From Aestuariibaculum sediminum (lineage in GTDB: Bacteria > Bacteroidota > Bacteroidia > Flavobacteriales > Flavobacteriaceae): DNA of 64,000 bases. The translations under genes and the position numbers were made by a program. Below, piece by piece: positions 52,445 through 64,000 of the stretch (positions within the stretch are counted from its first letter, which is position 1; each line of letters starts with the position of its first letter). A model generated the notes under the pieces. The model saw nothing but the letters and a program-made list of their open reading frames with translations, was not told the origin of the DNA and did no database searches. Location: contig NZ_JACVXB010000002.1 of assembly GCF_014596945.1 (NCBI RefSeq), forward strand, positions 1-64,000, read 5' to 3'.

Positions 52445-53989
52445 TTGAAAAAAATCAGGTTTATTTTAATTCTAATCAGTTTCGTTTTTCAGGTTGCTGC
52501 TCAAAGTAATTTGAAGAATACCGATATTCTTGAAATTGAAATCAATCCTGAAATAACCCATCAAACCATTCGAAATTTTGGGGCTTCTGATGCTTGGTCT
52601 ACACAGTTTGTTGGCAAATACTGGCCTGAGGATGCAAAACAAGCTATAGCAAAATTGTTGTTTAGTAAAGCTATAAAATCAGACGGAAGTCCAGAAGGCA
52701 TTGGTTTATCGGCTTGGCGATTTAATATTGGTGCAGGGAGTGCAGAACAAGGTAGCGAAAGTGAAATTTTGGATGAGTGGCGTCGATCGGAATGTTTTTT
52801 AAATCAAGATGGAACCTATAATTGGGACAAACAGCAGGGGCAACTTTGGTTTATAAAAGCAGCAAAACAGTATGGCGTCGAGACCTTTATTGGTTTTGTA
52901 AACAGTCCACCAGTATTTTATACTAAAAACGGAAAAGCTTGGTCATCAGATGGATCAAGGGCTAATCTTAAGCAAGAATATTATAAAAATTATGCGAATT
53001 TCCTTTCGGAAGTGCTTAAAGGCGTAAAACAAAAAACAGGAATAACTTTCGATTATGTGAGTCCGTTTAACGAACCGCAATGGGCCTGGGAATGTTGTAA
53101 ACAGGAAGGGTCGCCGTGGACGAATGAAGAACTGTTTTTAGTAACTCATGAGATTCATAAGTCGTTTATAAAAAACAAGATTTCAAGCAAAATTGAAATT
53201 ACCGAAGCCGCTAAAATCGATTATTTATATACCGCAGCCGATAAGCCAAATCGAGGCAACCAAATAGATTATTTTTTCAACAAAAAAAGTGAAGGCTATT
53301 TGGGATATTTACCTTCGGTAGCCAAAAAAGTAGCGGGGCATAGTTATTTTACAACCTGGAATAATAATACACTAATAAATACCAGAAATGCTTTGAACCA
53401 AAAGCGACAAGAAATTGACCCTGATTTAGAATATTGGATGACCGAATATTGTGTGCTGGAAGATAATAAAGAGATTCGCGGAGCTGGTCGGGATTTAGGT
53501 ATCGATGCGGCTCTGTACGTTGCAAAAGTAATTCACGCCGATTTGGTTTATTCGAATGCTTCGGCATGGCATTGGTGGCTGGCTATAAGCCCCTATAATT
53601 ATAAAGATGGTTTAATTTATATTGATAAAAACAAGGAAGGTGGTCAGTTTTCCGATTCAAAAATGCTTTGGGTTTTAGGGCATTATTCGCGCTTTATTAA
53701 ACCAAGAATGAGACGAATAGACGTTAATAAAAAGGTTGAAACTAATGTTTTGGTTTCGGCATATGCTTCAAAAGACGAAATTGTTCTTGTTATGGTTAAT
53801 ATAGATGAAACCGATAAAAAAATAATGGTTTCTGGAGTGCCCAAAAGTTATAAATTAGAAGCATGTTACGAAACAACAGGAGAAGCTTTTGTAAATTTAA
53901 AAAAACGTTTTCAAACCTGTAAAGAAGCGAATGTTCTACTTCCAAAACGTTCGTTATTGACTTGTGTATTTGAAAATCAGGTTGACTAA
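52445..53989 (+). CDS. GH30-family glycosidase, TTG start
   Basis: The signal peptide MKKIRFILILISFVFQVAAQ begins at a TTG codon (52445); no ATG serves. Catalytic acid/base E210 in VSPFNEPQW and nucleophile E334 in YWMTEYCVLE fit GH30, with the FGASDAWS opening seen in endo-beta-1,6-galactanase-like members. That activity would match an arabinogalactan substrate; other GH30 activities are possible. Last gene of the run started at 44298. Confidence 0.8.
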   Translation: MKKIRFILILISFVFQVAAQSNLKNTDILEIEINPEITHQTIRNFGASDAWSTQFVGKYWPEDAKQAIAKLLFSKAIKSDGSPEGIGLSAWRFNIGAGSAEQGSESEILDEWRRSECFLNQDGTYNWDKQQGQLWFIKAAKQYGVETFIGFVNSPPVFYTKNGKAWSSDGSRANLKQEYYKNYANFLSEVLKGVKQKTGITFDYVSPFNEPQWAWECCKQEGSPWTNEELFLVTHEIHKSFIKNKISSKIEITEAAKIDYLYTAADKPNRGNQIDYFFNKKSEGYLGYLPSVAKKVAGHSYFTTWNNNTLINTRNALNQKRQEIDPDLEYWMTEYCVLEDNKEIRGAGRDLGIDAALYVAKVIHADLVYSNASAWHWWLAISPYNYKDGLIYIDKNKEGGQFSDSKMLWVLGHYSRFIKPRMRRIDVNKKVETNVLVSAYASKDEIVLVMVNIDETDKKIMVSGVPKSYKLEACYETTGEAFVNLKKRFQTCKEANVLLPKRSLLTCVFENQVD

Positions 53990-54052
53990 AAATTTGCTTT
54001 TAGTATCTTTAATTCTAATTTAGTAGTTATACTAATTCATCTAAAAAAATTA

Positions 54053-57000
54053 ATGAGAGTATTTGTTCCATATATTATTTTATTGTTTTTCAGCTCTGGA
54101 ATTGCTCAAAATTCTGCAGTAGAATTTAATTCTATTGAGCATGAGCTTAATTTTTATTTGCTCGATGTAGAAGTTGGGTTATCAAATAATATTATACATA
54201 GTATTGAGCAGGACTCTTTAGGATTTATCTGGATAGGTACTCCAGATGGTCTAAATCGTTATGACGGCACTGAATTTACCAGTTTTAAAAAAGAGGACAA
54301 GGATGGAAATGCTTTGTTAAGTGATGATTATATTAATCAGGTTAAAGCAATTAACAATCATCAGCTTCTTATTGCAACTCCAGAAGGGCTTATTATTTAT
54401 GATGAAAAAAAGGACACATTCGAGATTTTAAATGAAGAAAATGGATTGTTAAACAGAAATGTTTCAAATTTTGAATTTGGGGCTAATAATGAGATGATCT
54501 TATCTATTTTAAATGGAGGTGTTCAAATATTAGATAAGTATAATAATTCAAAAGTGTTTAGCCATAAACCCAACGACCCAGCTTCGTTGTCGTCAAATTA
54601 TATCAATAGCTTATTGCGTCAATCCGATACATTACTATGGGTCGGAACAGCTGGTAACGGACTCAATAAAATTAATTTGAAAACCAATACGGTAACTAGG
54701 GTAAACTTGAAGGGGGACAATAGAGGAAGAAATTTGTTCGTGAAGGCACTTCATGCTGATAAAGAAGGAAATCTTTGGATAGGTTCGAGCAATGGCTTAC
54801 AGGTTATTACTAACAGTCATGATACATTACATCTAGAAAAATCTTTTGTAAAAGGAAAAGGTTTAAGCGATGATGATATTTTGGCCTTAGAAGAGGATAA
54901 TTTAGGGCATTTGTGGATTGGAACTCGAAATGGAGGGCTGAACATTATTAACACAAAAGATTTTATAAAAAACGATAAAAATTTCCATGTAAAATGGTAT
55001 TTAAAAGCTGATGATGGCTCAAGTATATACAACCGTACTGTTTCCGCCTTGAAGAAGGATAAGGAAGGAAACATGTGGATTGGAACAAGTACTGGTTTAA
55101 ATTATGTTAACCCGCGTGGTGAGCCCATAAAACTTCTGAGGAAACGAATAACAGGGAGCGGATTAAGTCACGATAGGATAGGCGCATTGGCCGAAAGTAC
55201 CAATAGAAAGATTTATATTGGTACAGACGGGGCAGGTCTAGACGTGTTTGACCCAAACACAAAATCATTTAAAAACTATAAGCATAATCCAAATGATGTT
55301 AGTTCGCTAAGCAACAATTTTATTTTGGCCTTGCTTGAAGATTCAAAGCATCGACTCTGGATTGGAACTTATCAGGGTGGTTTGAATAAAATGAATACTG
55401 AAACTGGAATTTGTAAACATTATTTAACAGAAAGCATAAATAGAGGTAGCGATGTTCGTGTTGTTTATGAGGATAGGAAAAATCAAATTTGGGTAGGAAC
55501 CAATCGTGGTGGACTTTACCGTTACAATGAAGCAGAAGATACATTTTCATATATTGACCTATTGGGTAAAATTGATATTAGAGGCATTAAGGAAGACTTA
55601 AAAGGCAATTTATGGATGGCTACTTTTGGTGACGGTATTTTAAAATACAATCCAGAAAAAAACATTTCATCGTTTTATAATTCCAACAATGTAAAGGGAA
55701 TTAAAACCAATCTTTTTTTGTGTGTTTTGCCTTTACCAAGTGGTGATATTTTGGCAGGGTCACAAAATGAAGGATTAATGCGACTTGATCCTACAACGCT
55801 TGATATTATAATATTTACAGAAAAAAACGGATTGAGTAACAATACTGTAAGTAGTATGGTTATGGAAAATCAAAAGAATATCTGGTTAGGTACTTTCAAA
55901 GGAATTAGTAATTATAACGCATTAACCGACGACATACATAATTTAAACACATATACCAACGTACAACAAGGTGTTTTTAATACGGGAACTAGTTTAATTT
56001 CTGGTTCAGGTATGATTTATCTTGGAGGTGATAAAGGGTTGAATATCTTTAACCCAGATAACCTGCATAGTATGAGAGAAGCTTACCCTATTGTTTTTAA
56101 ATCGTTGCAGGTACTAGATAAAAAAGCTAAAGTTTCTACTGCTAAAGACGCTATTTTAGACGAATCCATATATTTTGAAGATCATATTTATCTAAAGCCT
56201 GATCAAACCTTTTTAACTTTAGATTATGCGGCATTAAAATACCCTTTTGCTAAAAAGGTTAATTATTCATATTACGTCTCTGGTTATCATAATCAGCGGA
56301 TTAGTACCAACCAATTAGGTAAAGTCAACCTTGTTAATTTACCCTATGGCGAATATACGCTCAATGTGAAAGCTAAATTTGGTTCGGGTGATGAGACTGT
56401 AAAACAATTAAATATATCAATTTTGCCTCCATTTTGGAGAACCTCTTGGGCATATATTGGTTATTTAGTATTGTTAGTTTTAGGCATTTATTGGTTTATG
56501 AAATATTACACTGAACGTGTTAAACTTATAAATTCATTGTCTGTCGAGAAAAAGGAACGTCAGTTAGAGTATAATTTTAATGAAGAACGCATGCGTTTCT
56601 TTACAAGTTTTTCACATGAATTGAAAACACCACTTACCCTAATTTTAGCGCCTTTGGAGGATATGATTAATGAGGTGAAATCGATAAAGCACAAAAACAG
56701 TCTAACCTTAATTCAGAAAAATGCGAAGCAATTACTTCAAACTATTAATAAGTTACTTGAATTTAGGAAATCTAATCTTGGATTAAGTAAATTAAGAATA
56801 GAAGAACATAATGTAACAGAATGTTTGGAGCAATGGGTGCATAATTATTATCCCCTTGCAAAAAAGCGTGGGATTTCCTTAAGTTATGATTTTCCTGATG
56901 AAAACCTGTTCGCATGGTTCGACTTGGAAAAAATGCATATTATTTTCAATAATTTATTATCTAATGCTTTCAAATATACTAAGGATAACGGTGAAATAAA

Positions 57001-58150
57001 TGTGTCTTTAGTTTACGATAACGAAAGTTTTGAAATAAAAGTTAGAGATACCGGTTATGGCATTAGTAAAGAAGAATTAGTACACGTTTTCGAAAGGTAT
57101 TATCAATCAAATTCTGTAAAAAGTAAGCAAGGTTTAGGTATAGGATTGGCTCTTTCAAAAAGCTTTGTAGAGTTACATTCAGGGACTATATACATAGAAA
57201 GTGAAATTAAAAAAGGAAGTACCTTTACTGTAGTTATTCCTCGTGATAAATCACTGTTTATTAATGCTGTTTTAGATACTCAAAATACAACTGATAAGGA
57301 AGAAACTAATGAAATTAGTGACTGGGTGACAGATGTAGAATTAAATCAATTGACTGATAGAAAAACGAATTTTAATCTAGACGAAAGTAAAGAGCTTGTT
57401 TTATTGATAGACGATAACCCCGATATTTTAAAATATTTAGATGGATTATTAGATGGAAAGTATGATTTAATATATGCGAATAATGGTGAAGAAGGTGTCG
57501 ATAAAGCCAAACGTTACATTCCCGATTTAATTGTTTCTGATATTATGATGCCTAAAATGAACGGTATAGAACTCTGTAACGTTTTAAAAGAAACTACAGA
57601 AACAACGCATATTCCTATAATACTTTTAACCGCAAAGGGAAATACCGAAAGCATAGAAGAAGGTTATAAATATGGCGCAGACGATTACATAGTAAAGCCT
57701 TTTAGTAGTCAGGTATTGCAAACTAGGATTAGAAACTTATTAGATATAAGGAAACAATTACGACAATACTTTTTAAATAAAGATAGAGCAGTTATAGCTG
57801 AAATTGATGAAAGTAATTCTCTACTAAATCAAGAAAAAGATTTTTTAAATAAATTAACAGAAGTAATTCATGAAAATTTAGATAAAGAAAAATTGGATGT
57901 ATGGGAGGTGGCTCAAAATATGGGTATGAGTAGGACATCTTTATTTAGAAAATTAAAAGCCATTACAGGTTTAAATATTAATCAATTTATTCGAAAGGTA
58001 AAATTAGATAAAGCGGCAGAATACTTGCAAAGTGGTAATTATACTATTGCACAAGCAGCTTACGAAGTTGGTTTTAGTAATGTAAAATACTTTAGGAAAT
58101 TATTTAAAGAACAATTTGAGCAATTACCTTCCGAGTTTAGTAAAAAGTAA
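54053..58150 (+). CDS. Hybrid two-component system regulator (HTCS)
   Basis: One-piece sensor and regulator of 1365 aa. The signal peptide ends near GIAQN. A periplasmic two-propeller sensor of Reg_prop repeats (many LWIGT..GLN copies, to about residue 700), a Y_Y_Y domain (~700-790), one membrane helix (~800-820), HisKA with H855 in SHELKTPL, HATPase with N and G boxes (NNLLSNAFKYT, DTGYGI, GLGIGLAL), a receiver with D1120, D1121 and phospho-acceptor D1163, and a C-terminal AraC HTH. Such proteins bind an oligosaccharide and activate the nearby glycan operons. Its likely sites are the motifs at 44233, 58361 and 61096. Confidence 0.95.
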   Translation: MRVFVPYIILLFFSSGIAQNSAVEFNSIEHELNFYLLDVEVGLSNNIIHSIEQDSLGFIWIGTPDGLNRYDGTEFTSFKKEDKDGNALLSDDYINQVKAINNHQLLIATPEGLIIYDEKKDTFEILNEENGLLNRNVSNFEFGANNEMILSILNGGVQILDKYNNSKVFSHKPNDPASLSSNYINSLLRQSDTLLWVGTAGNGLNKINLKTNTVTRVNLKGDNRGRNLFVKALHADKEGNLWIGSSNGLQVITNSHDTLHLEKSFVKGKGLSDDDILALEEDNLGHLWIGTRNGGLNIINTKDFIKNDKNFHVKWYLKADDGSSIYNRTVSALKKDKEGNMWIGTSTGLNYVNPRGEPIKLLRKRITGSGLSHDRIGALAESTNRKIYIGTDGAGLDVFDPNTKSFKNYKHNPNDVSSLSNNFILALLEDSKHRLWIGTYQGGLNKMNTETGICKHYLTESINRGSDVRVVYEDRKNQIWVGTNRGGLYRYNEAEDTFSYIDLLGKIDIRGIKEDLKGNLWMATFGDGILKYNPEKNISSFYNSNNVKGIKTNLFLCVLPLPSGDILAGSQNEGLMRLDPTTLDIIIFTEKNGLSNNTVSSMVMENQKNIWLGTFKGISNYNALTDDIHNLNTYTNVQQGVFNTGTSLISGSGMIYLGGDKGLNIFNPDNLHSMREAYPIVFKSLQVLDKKAKVSTAKDAILDESIYFEDHIYLKPDQTFLTLDYAALKYPFAKKVNYSYYVSGYHNQRISTNQLGKVNLVNLPYGEYTLNVKAKFGSGDETVKQLNISILPPFWRTSWAYIGYLVLLVLGIYWFMKYYTERVKLINSLSVEKKERQLEYNFNEERMRFFTSFSHELKTPLTLILAPLEDMINEVKSIKHKNSLTLIQKNAKQLLQTINKLLEFRKSNLGLSKLRIEEHNVTECLEQWVHNYYPLAKKRGISLSYDFPDENLFAWFDLEKMHIIFNNLLSNAFKYTKDNGEINVSLVYDNESFEIKVRDTGYGISKEELVHVFERYYQSNSVKSKQGLGIGLALSKSFVELHSGTIYIESEIKKGSTFTVVIPRDKSLFINAVLDTQNTTDKEETNEISDWVTDVELNQLTDRKTNFNLDESKELVLLIDDNPDILKYLDGLLDGKYDLIYANNGEEGVDKAKRYIPDLIVSDIMMPKMNGIELCNVLKETTETTHIPIILLTAKGNTESIEEGYKYGADDYIVKPFSSQVLQTRIRNLLDIRKQLRQYFLNKDRAVIAEIDESNSLLNQEKDFLNKLTEVIHENLDKEKLDVWEVAQNMGMSRTSLFRKLKAITGLNINQFIRKVKLDKAAEYLQSGNYTIAQAAYEVGFSNVKYFRKLFKEQFEQLPSEFSKK

Positions 58151-58275
58151 TCAAAACATTATATTTAACATTTAGCCTTTCACCTCAAGTCGCTTATCTT
58201 TAGGTCTTTATTTGCAAAAAATATAAAATACTTCAATTGAAGCCGTTTTGTTGTTGCTAACCATTCTATTAAGGG

Positions 58276-58315
58276 TTTGGACATTTTGTAACCCTAATTT
58301 TGTCATTTATTATCC
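58276..58315 (+). promoter_or_regulatory. Conserved upstream box, copy B
   Basis: The block with TTTGGACA, GTAaCCCTA and TTGTCA-TTTAT is shared with 61014-61051 in order and spacing. It starts 85 bp before the AAGTG motif and 148 bp before the BNR_4 start codon. Confidence 0.55.
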
Positions 58316-58360
58316 GTTACAATTAGTTGGCTTTTAACATTTTTGCTTAAATGGTTTTAC

Positions 58361-58387
58361 AAGTGATAAAACAACACTTGTTTATTA
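58361..58387 (+). promoter_or_regulatory. Candidate regulator site, copy B (before BNR_4 gene)
   Basis: ACAAGTG (58359-58365) and CACTTGT (58375-58381) form a perfect 7-bp inverted repeat. As AAGTG-N8-ACACTT-GTTTAT it matches copy A; it begins 63 bp before the start codon. Confidence 0.6.
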
Positions 58388-58423
58388 AAACCAAAACAAA
58401 CGAATTAAATCAAACTAATTGTA

Positions 58424-59746
58424 GTGAAACACTCTGCGTTACATATTCATGGTATTATACTTGTATGCCTTAACCTCGTCTTGTTTGAGTTAGGAGCACA
58501 AAATGTCACATCAACATACGTAGGAGAGGGATGGAGTAAAAATTCAGTAAATACAGTTAAGTTTAGAAAAAATGCAATTACTACGCACAATGGCTATCAG
58601 TTTACAGCTTTCTACGACCCCGAAAGCTATTTAGTTTTAGCCAAACGTCGCTTAAAATCTTCAAAATGGTTAATTAATAAAACGCCTTATAGAGGTCTTG
58701 CCAAGGATGCCCATAATAGCATAAGTATAGCAATAGATGGTAATGGATTCTTACATGTGAGCTGGGATCATCATAATACTAAATTGCGGTATGCCGTGAG
58801 CAAAGAGCCGTATGGGCTTGTTTTGGGGAATGAACAGGAAATGACAGGGAAGCAGGAAGAAAAGGTGACATATCCAGAATTTTATAATCTTTCAAATGGG
58901 AATCTGATGTTCTTCTACCGTTCTGGGGAATCTGGCCGTGGAAACCTTGTTATTAATAGCTATAATTTAGCAAACCAGACATGGGAACAAATCCAAAGCA
59001 ATCTTATTGATGGCGAAAATAAGCGTAGTGCTTACTGGCAAGCTCATGTTGATGCTAAAGGGATTATTCATTTATCTTGGGTATGGCGCGAAACCTGGAA
59101 TGTAGAAACGAATCATGATTTATGTTATGCGCGTTCTAGGGATGGTGGTAAAACTTGGGAGAAGTCTAATGCCGATATCTACGAGTTACCTATTACCAAA
59201 TCAACAGCGGAATATGCATTAAAAATTTCGCAAAACAGTAATTTAATAAATCAAACTTCAATAACGACAGATGAAAATGGTAATCCATTTATAGTTTCCT
59301 ATTGGAATAAAAATAATGTACCACAATACCAATTGGCCTATTTAAAGGATAGTATCTGGCAAAATGTAAATACAGGTTTTAGAAGCGAATCATTTGTTTT
59401 AGGAGGAGGAGGAACTAAGCATATTCCAATATCTCGTCCAGATATTTTAATTGGTAATGAATTTGTAGCGATTTTGTTTAGAGATGCTTCGCTAGATAAT
59501 AAAGTATCTATGGCCTATACCAAAAATATTGAAAACAAAAGGCCTTGGTCAGTGATTCATTTAACTAATGACTCTGTCGGACAATGGGAACCTAATTTTG
59601 ATCTAGCATTGTGGCATTCCAAAAAACAACTCCACATATTCCTTCAGAATGTTACTCAAATTGATAGCGAAGGTATTGCAGACTCAGACGCATCTGAAGT
59701 AAAAATATTAGAAGTGAGAAATTTGAATAAACTATTAAAAAGTTAA
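58424..59746 (+). CDS. BNR_4 seven-bladed propeller enzyme (PL24/25/27 or GH145 type)
   Basis: It starts at GTG; the signal peptide ends near ELGAQ. BNR_4 family features include KDAHNSISIAIDGNGFLHV and SWDHHNTKLRYA, with His residues at 97, 111, 116 and 117. The fold is shared by ulvan lyases PL24/PL25, the rhamnose-glucuronate lyase PL27 and the rhamnosidase GH145, where a His is central to catalysis. The next gene in the operon is a GH88 enzyme that acts on unsaturated uronic acids, so a lyase is the more likely identity. Confidence 0.75.
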   Translation: MKHSALHIHGIILVCLNLVLFELGAQNVTSTYVGEGWSKNSVNTVKFRKNAITTHNGYQFTAFYDPESYLVLAKRRLKSSKWLINKTPYRGLAKDAHNSISIAIDGNGFLHVSWDHHNTKLRYAVSKEPYGLVLGNEQEMTGKQEEKVTYPEFYNLSNGNLMFFYRSGESGRGNLVINSYNLANQTWEQIQSNLIDGENKRSAYWQAHVDAKGIIHLSWVWRETWNVETNHDLCYARSRDGGKTWEKSNADIYELPITKSTAEYALKISQNSNLINQTSITTDENGNPFIVSYWNKNNVPQYQLAYLKDSIWQNVNTGFRSESFVLGGGGTKHIPISRPDILIGNEFVAILFRDASLDNKVSMAYTKNIENKRPWSVIHLTNDSVGQWEPNFDLALWHSKKQLHIFLQNVTQIDSEGIADSDASEVKILEVRNLNKLLKS

Positions 59747-59772
59747 ACCAACCAATAAATACCTACTAAAAG

Positions 59773-60945
59773 ATGAAACAGGCTTTAATATTAATGATTT
59801 TATGCACTTTACATTCTTGCAATCGGGTAACTCCATTAGATGATAAAATTGATGTCATTTTTGATACCGCGACCTCACAATACCTGTATTTAAAGACTAT
59901 TTTACCTGAAGGAAGATATCCGAAAACATACCATGCTAAGCAAGACAAACTTGAAACAAGTCGCTCAGGATGGTGGTGTAGTGGTTTTTATCCAGGAACA
60001 CTTCTGTATTTAAATGAAAACAACACTAATCCAGAATTTCAAAAGGAAATAGATCGCATTTTGAATGATTTAAAGCGAGAACAATTTAACACGACTACCC
60101 ATGATTTAGGTTTTATGATGTATTGCAGTTTTGGAAATGCCGAACGCCTAACCCCATCAGAGTCGTATAAAAATATTTTAATGAACAGTGCTAAATCTCT
60201 TGCTTCAAGGTTTAATGATACGGTGGGCTGTATAAAATCCTGGGATTCATCAAATGATGATTATTTAGTAATCATTGATAATATGATGAATTTAGAGTTG
60301 CTGTTTTGGGCATCTAAATATAGTAACGATCCTAAATATTATAATATAGCAGTAACCCATGCCAATACTACCATGGATAATCATTTTAGGCACGATTTCA
60401 GTTCTTACCATGTAATAAATTATAACAAGAATACGGGAGCTGTAAAGCAAAAGCGTACCGCACAAGGTTATTCCGATGATTCTGCTTGGGCACGTGGTCA
60501 AGCATGGGGATTATACGGTTACACAGTTATGTATAGAGAAACGAAAGACAAAAGGTATTTGGCGCAAGCTAATGGTATTGCCAATTTTATACTAAATCAT
60601 CCTAATTTACCGAAGGACATGGTGCCTTACTGGGATTTTGATGCTCCAAATATTCCGGAAGCGTTAAGAGATTCATCGGCTGGTGCTATTATCGCCTCTG
60701 CTTTGTTAGAACTAAAGCATTATGTAGATGGCGAATTAACGGAAAAATATAATAATGCGGCAATAACAATTCTTAACACATTAACGTCTGACGTCTATAT
60801 GGCAAATAATAATTCAAACGGTGGATTTCTTTTAAAACATGGCTTAGGGCATATGCCTCAAAAAACAGAGATCGATGTACCGTTATCATATGGCGATTAT
60901 TATTTAGTTGAGGCAATGATGCGATATAAACACAATAGAATATAA
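59773..60945 (+). CDS. GH88 unsaturated glucuronyl hydrolase, lipoprotein
   Basis: Lipobox LHSC with Cys16. The (alpha/alpha)6 barrel has D111 in TTHDLGF and D169 in IIDNMMN, the catalytic Asp pair of unsaturated glucuronyl hydrolases, with SDDSAWARGQAWGLYG as family signature. It removes 4,5-unsaturated uronic acids left by polysaccharide lyases. It lies 26 nt after the BNR_4 gene and forms its operon partner. Confidence 0.9.
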   Translation: MKQALILMILCTLHSCNRVTPLDDKIDVIFDTATSQYLYLKTILPEGRYPKTYHAKQDKLETSRSGWWCSGFYPGTLLYLNENNTNPEFQKEIDRILNDLKREQFNTTTHDLGFMMYCSFGNAERLTPSESYKNILMNSAKSLASRFNDTVGCIKSWDSSNDDYLVIIDNMMNLELLFWASKYSNDPKYYNIAVTHANTTMDNHFRHDFSSYHVINYNKNTGAVKQKRTAQGYSDDSAWARGQAWGLYGYTVMYRETKDKRYLAQANGIANFILNHPNLPKDMVPYWDFDAPNIPEALRDSSAGAIIASALLELKHYVDGELTEKYNNAAITILNTLTSDVYMANNNSNGGFLLKHGLGHMPQKTEIDVPLSYGDYYLVEAMMRYKHNRI

Positions 60946-61013
60946 TAATTTAAAAGGTAAATAACTGTAAATGTGTTGGTTAATCAGGGTGTTCAATTGA
61001 AGGGTAAATAAGT

Positions 61014-61051
61014 TTTGGACAATTAGTACCCTATAAAATGTCACTTTATCC
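61014..61051 (+). promoter_or_regulatory. Conserved upstream box, copy C
   Basis: TTTGGACA, GTA-CCCTA and TGTCA-TTTATCC repeat the copy-B box with a 2-bp shorter span. It starts 82 bp before the AAGTG motif and 139 bp before the GH2 start codon. Confidence 0.55.
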
Positions 61052-61086
61052 CCTGTTTTTTTATTTAACAATAAAGAAATTTGTAA

Positions 61087-64000
<2,914 letters not shown>

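Overview
The window is AT-rich DNA from a member of the Bacteroidota, most likely a (probably marine) flavobacterium. The evidence is a SusC/SusD pair, a one-piece hybrid two-component regulator, a DUF6520/MauE pair, CTnDOT-type Tra proteins and RteC, -7 boxes of the TAnnTTTG type, and a dense set of secreted glycan hydrolases. I see no complete tRNA, no rRNA, no CRISPR array, no transposase and no integrase.

Left part (1-11.4 kb). A two-gene unit (130-aa unknown plus a DUF4132-like 868-aa protein) lies between two near-identical terminators. Next comes an SOS-type mutagenesis cassette. A LexA-like XRE-S24 repressor and a DEDDh exonuclease-GIY-YIG fusion are transcribed leftward. A Y-family polymerase, a short DnaE-type polymerase and an SRAP (HMCES/YedK) protein are transcribed rightward. 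The shared control region carries two TTGCTACAAAT copies 22 bp apart. Two small coupled genes and a small XRE regulator follow. The regulator faces a perfect palindrome that overlaps a near-consensus promoter, which drives a stretch with hairpins and a terminator but no reading frame (candidate ncRNA).

Middle-left (11.4-23 kb). A SusC-SusD-TlpA operon with a long structured leader converges on MauE-like and DUF6520 genes. An AraC regulator with a PAS-like region and a STAS-like protein are divergent from an unusual fusion of an alpha-oxoamine synthase and a GNAT-like domain.

Mobile segment (23.1-37.4 kb, possibly starting further left). It holds RteC, a structured leader before an excisionase-like HTH gene, a replication-initiator-like gene with 12-bp iteron-like repeats, a DnaC-like ATPase, an N-acetylmuramoyl-L-alanine amidase, and a type IV secretion operon resembling traE-traN. 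traN is frameshifted, and no relaxase, coupling protein or integrase is present in the window. A 1097-aa orphan protein of unknown function occupies the cargo position. It is followed by a 12-bp tandem repeat and a tRNA-3'-end-like sequence with a terminator; a diverged copy of that sequence lies about 600 bp further on. The segment looks like a remnant or partial integrative conjugative element, and the orphan is the best candidate here for an undescribed (perhaps defensive) system.

Right part (38-64 kb). After a YeeZ-like NAD-binding protein and an ABC transporter/NEW3 trio comes a carbohydrate utilisation locus: a BNR protein, GH51, two GH43, GH127/146, a second GH51, GH30, a hybrid two-component regulator, a BNR_4 propeller protein, GH88 and GH2 (cut by the window end). 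The set fits arabinose-rich, galactose-containing and uronic-acid-capped glycans such as arabinogalactan or pectic side chains. The motif AAGTG-N8-ACmCTT recurs 57-64 bp before the start codons of the GH51, BNR_4 and GH2 genes. A second conserved box lies about 85 bp further upstream of two of them. Together these form a probable operator set for the hybrid regulator.
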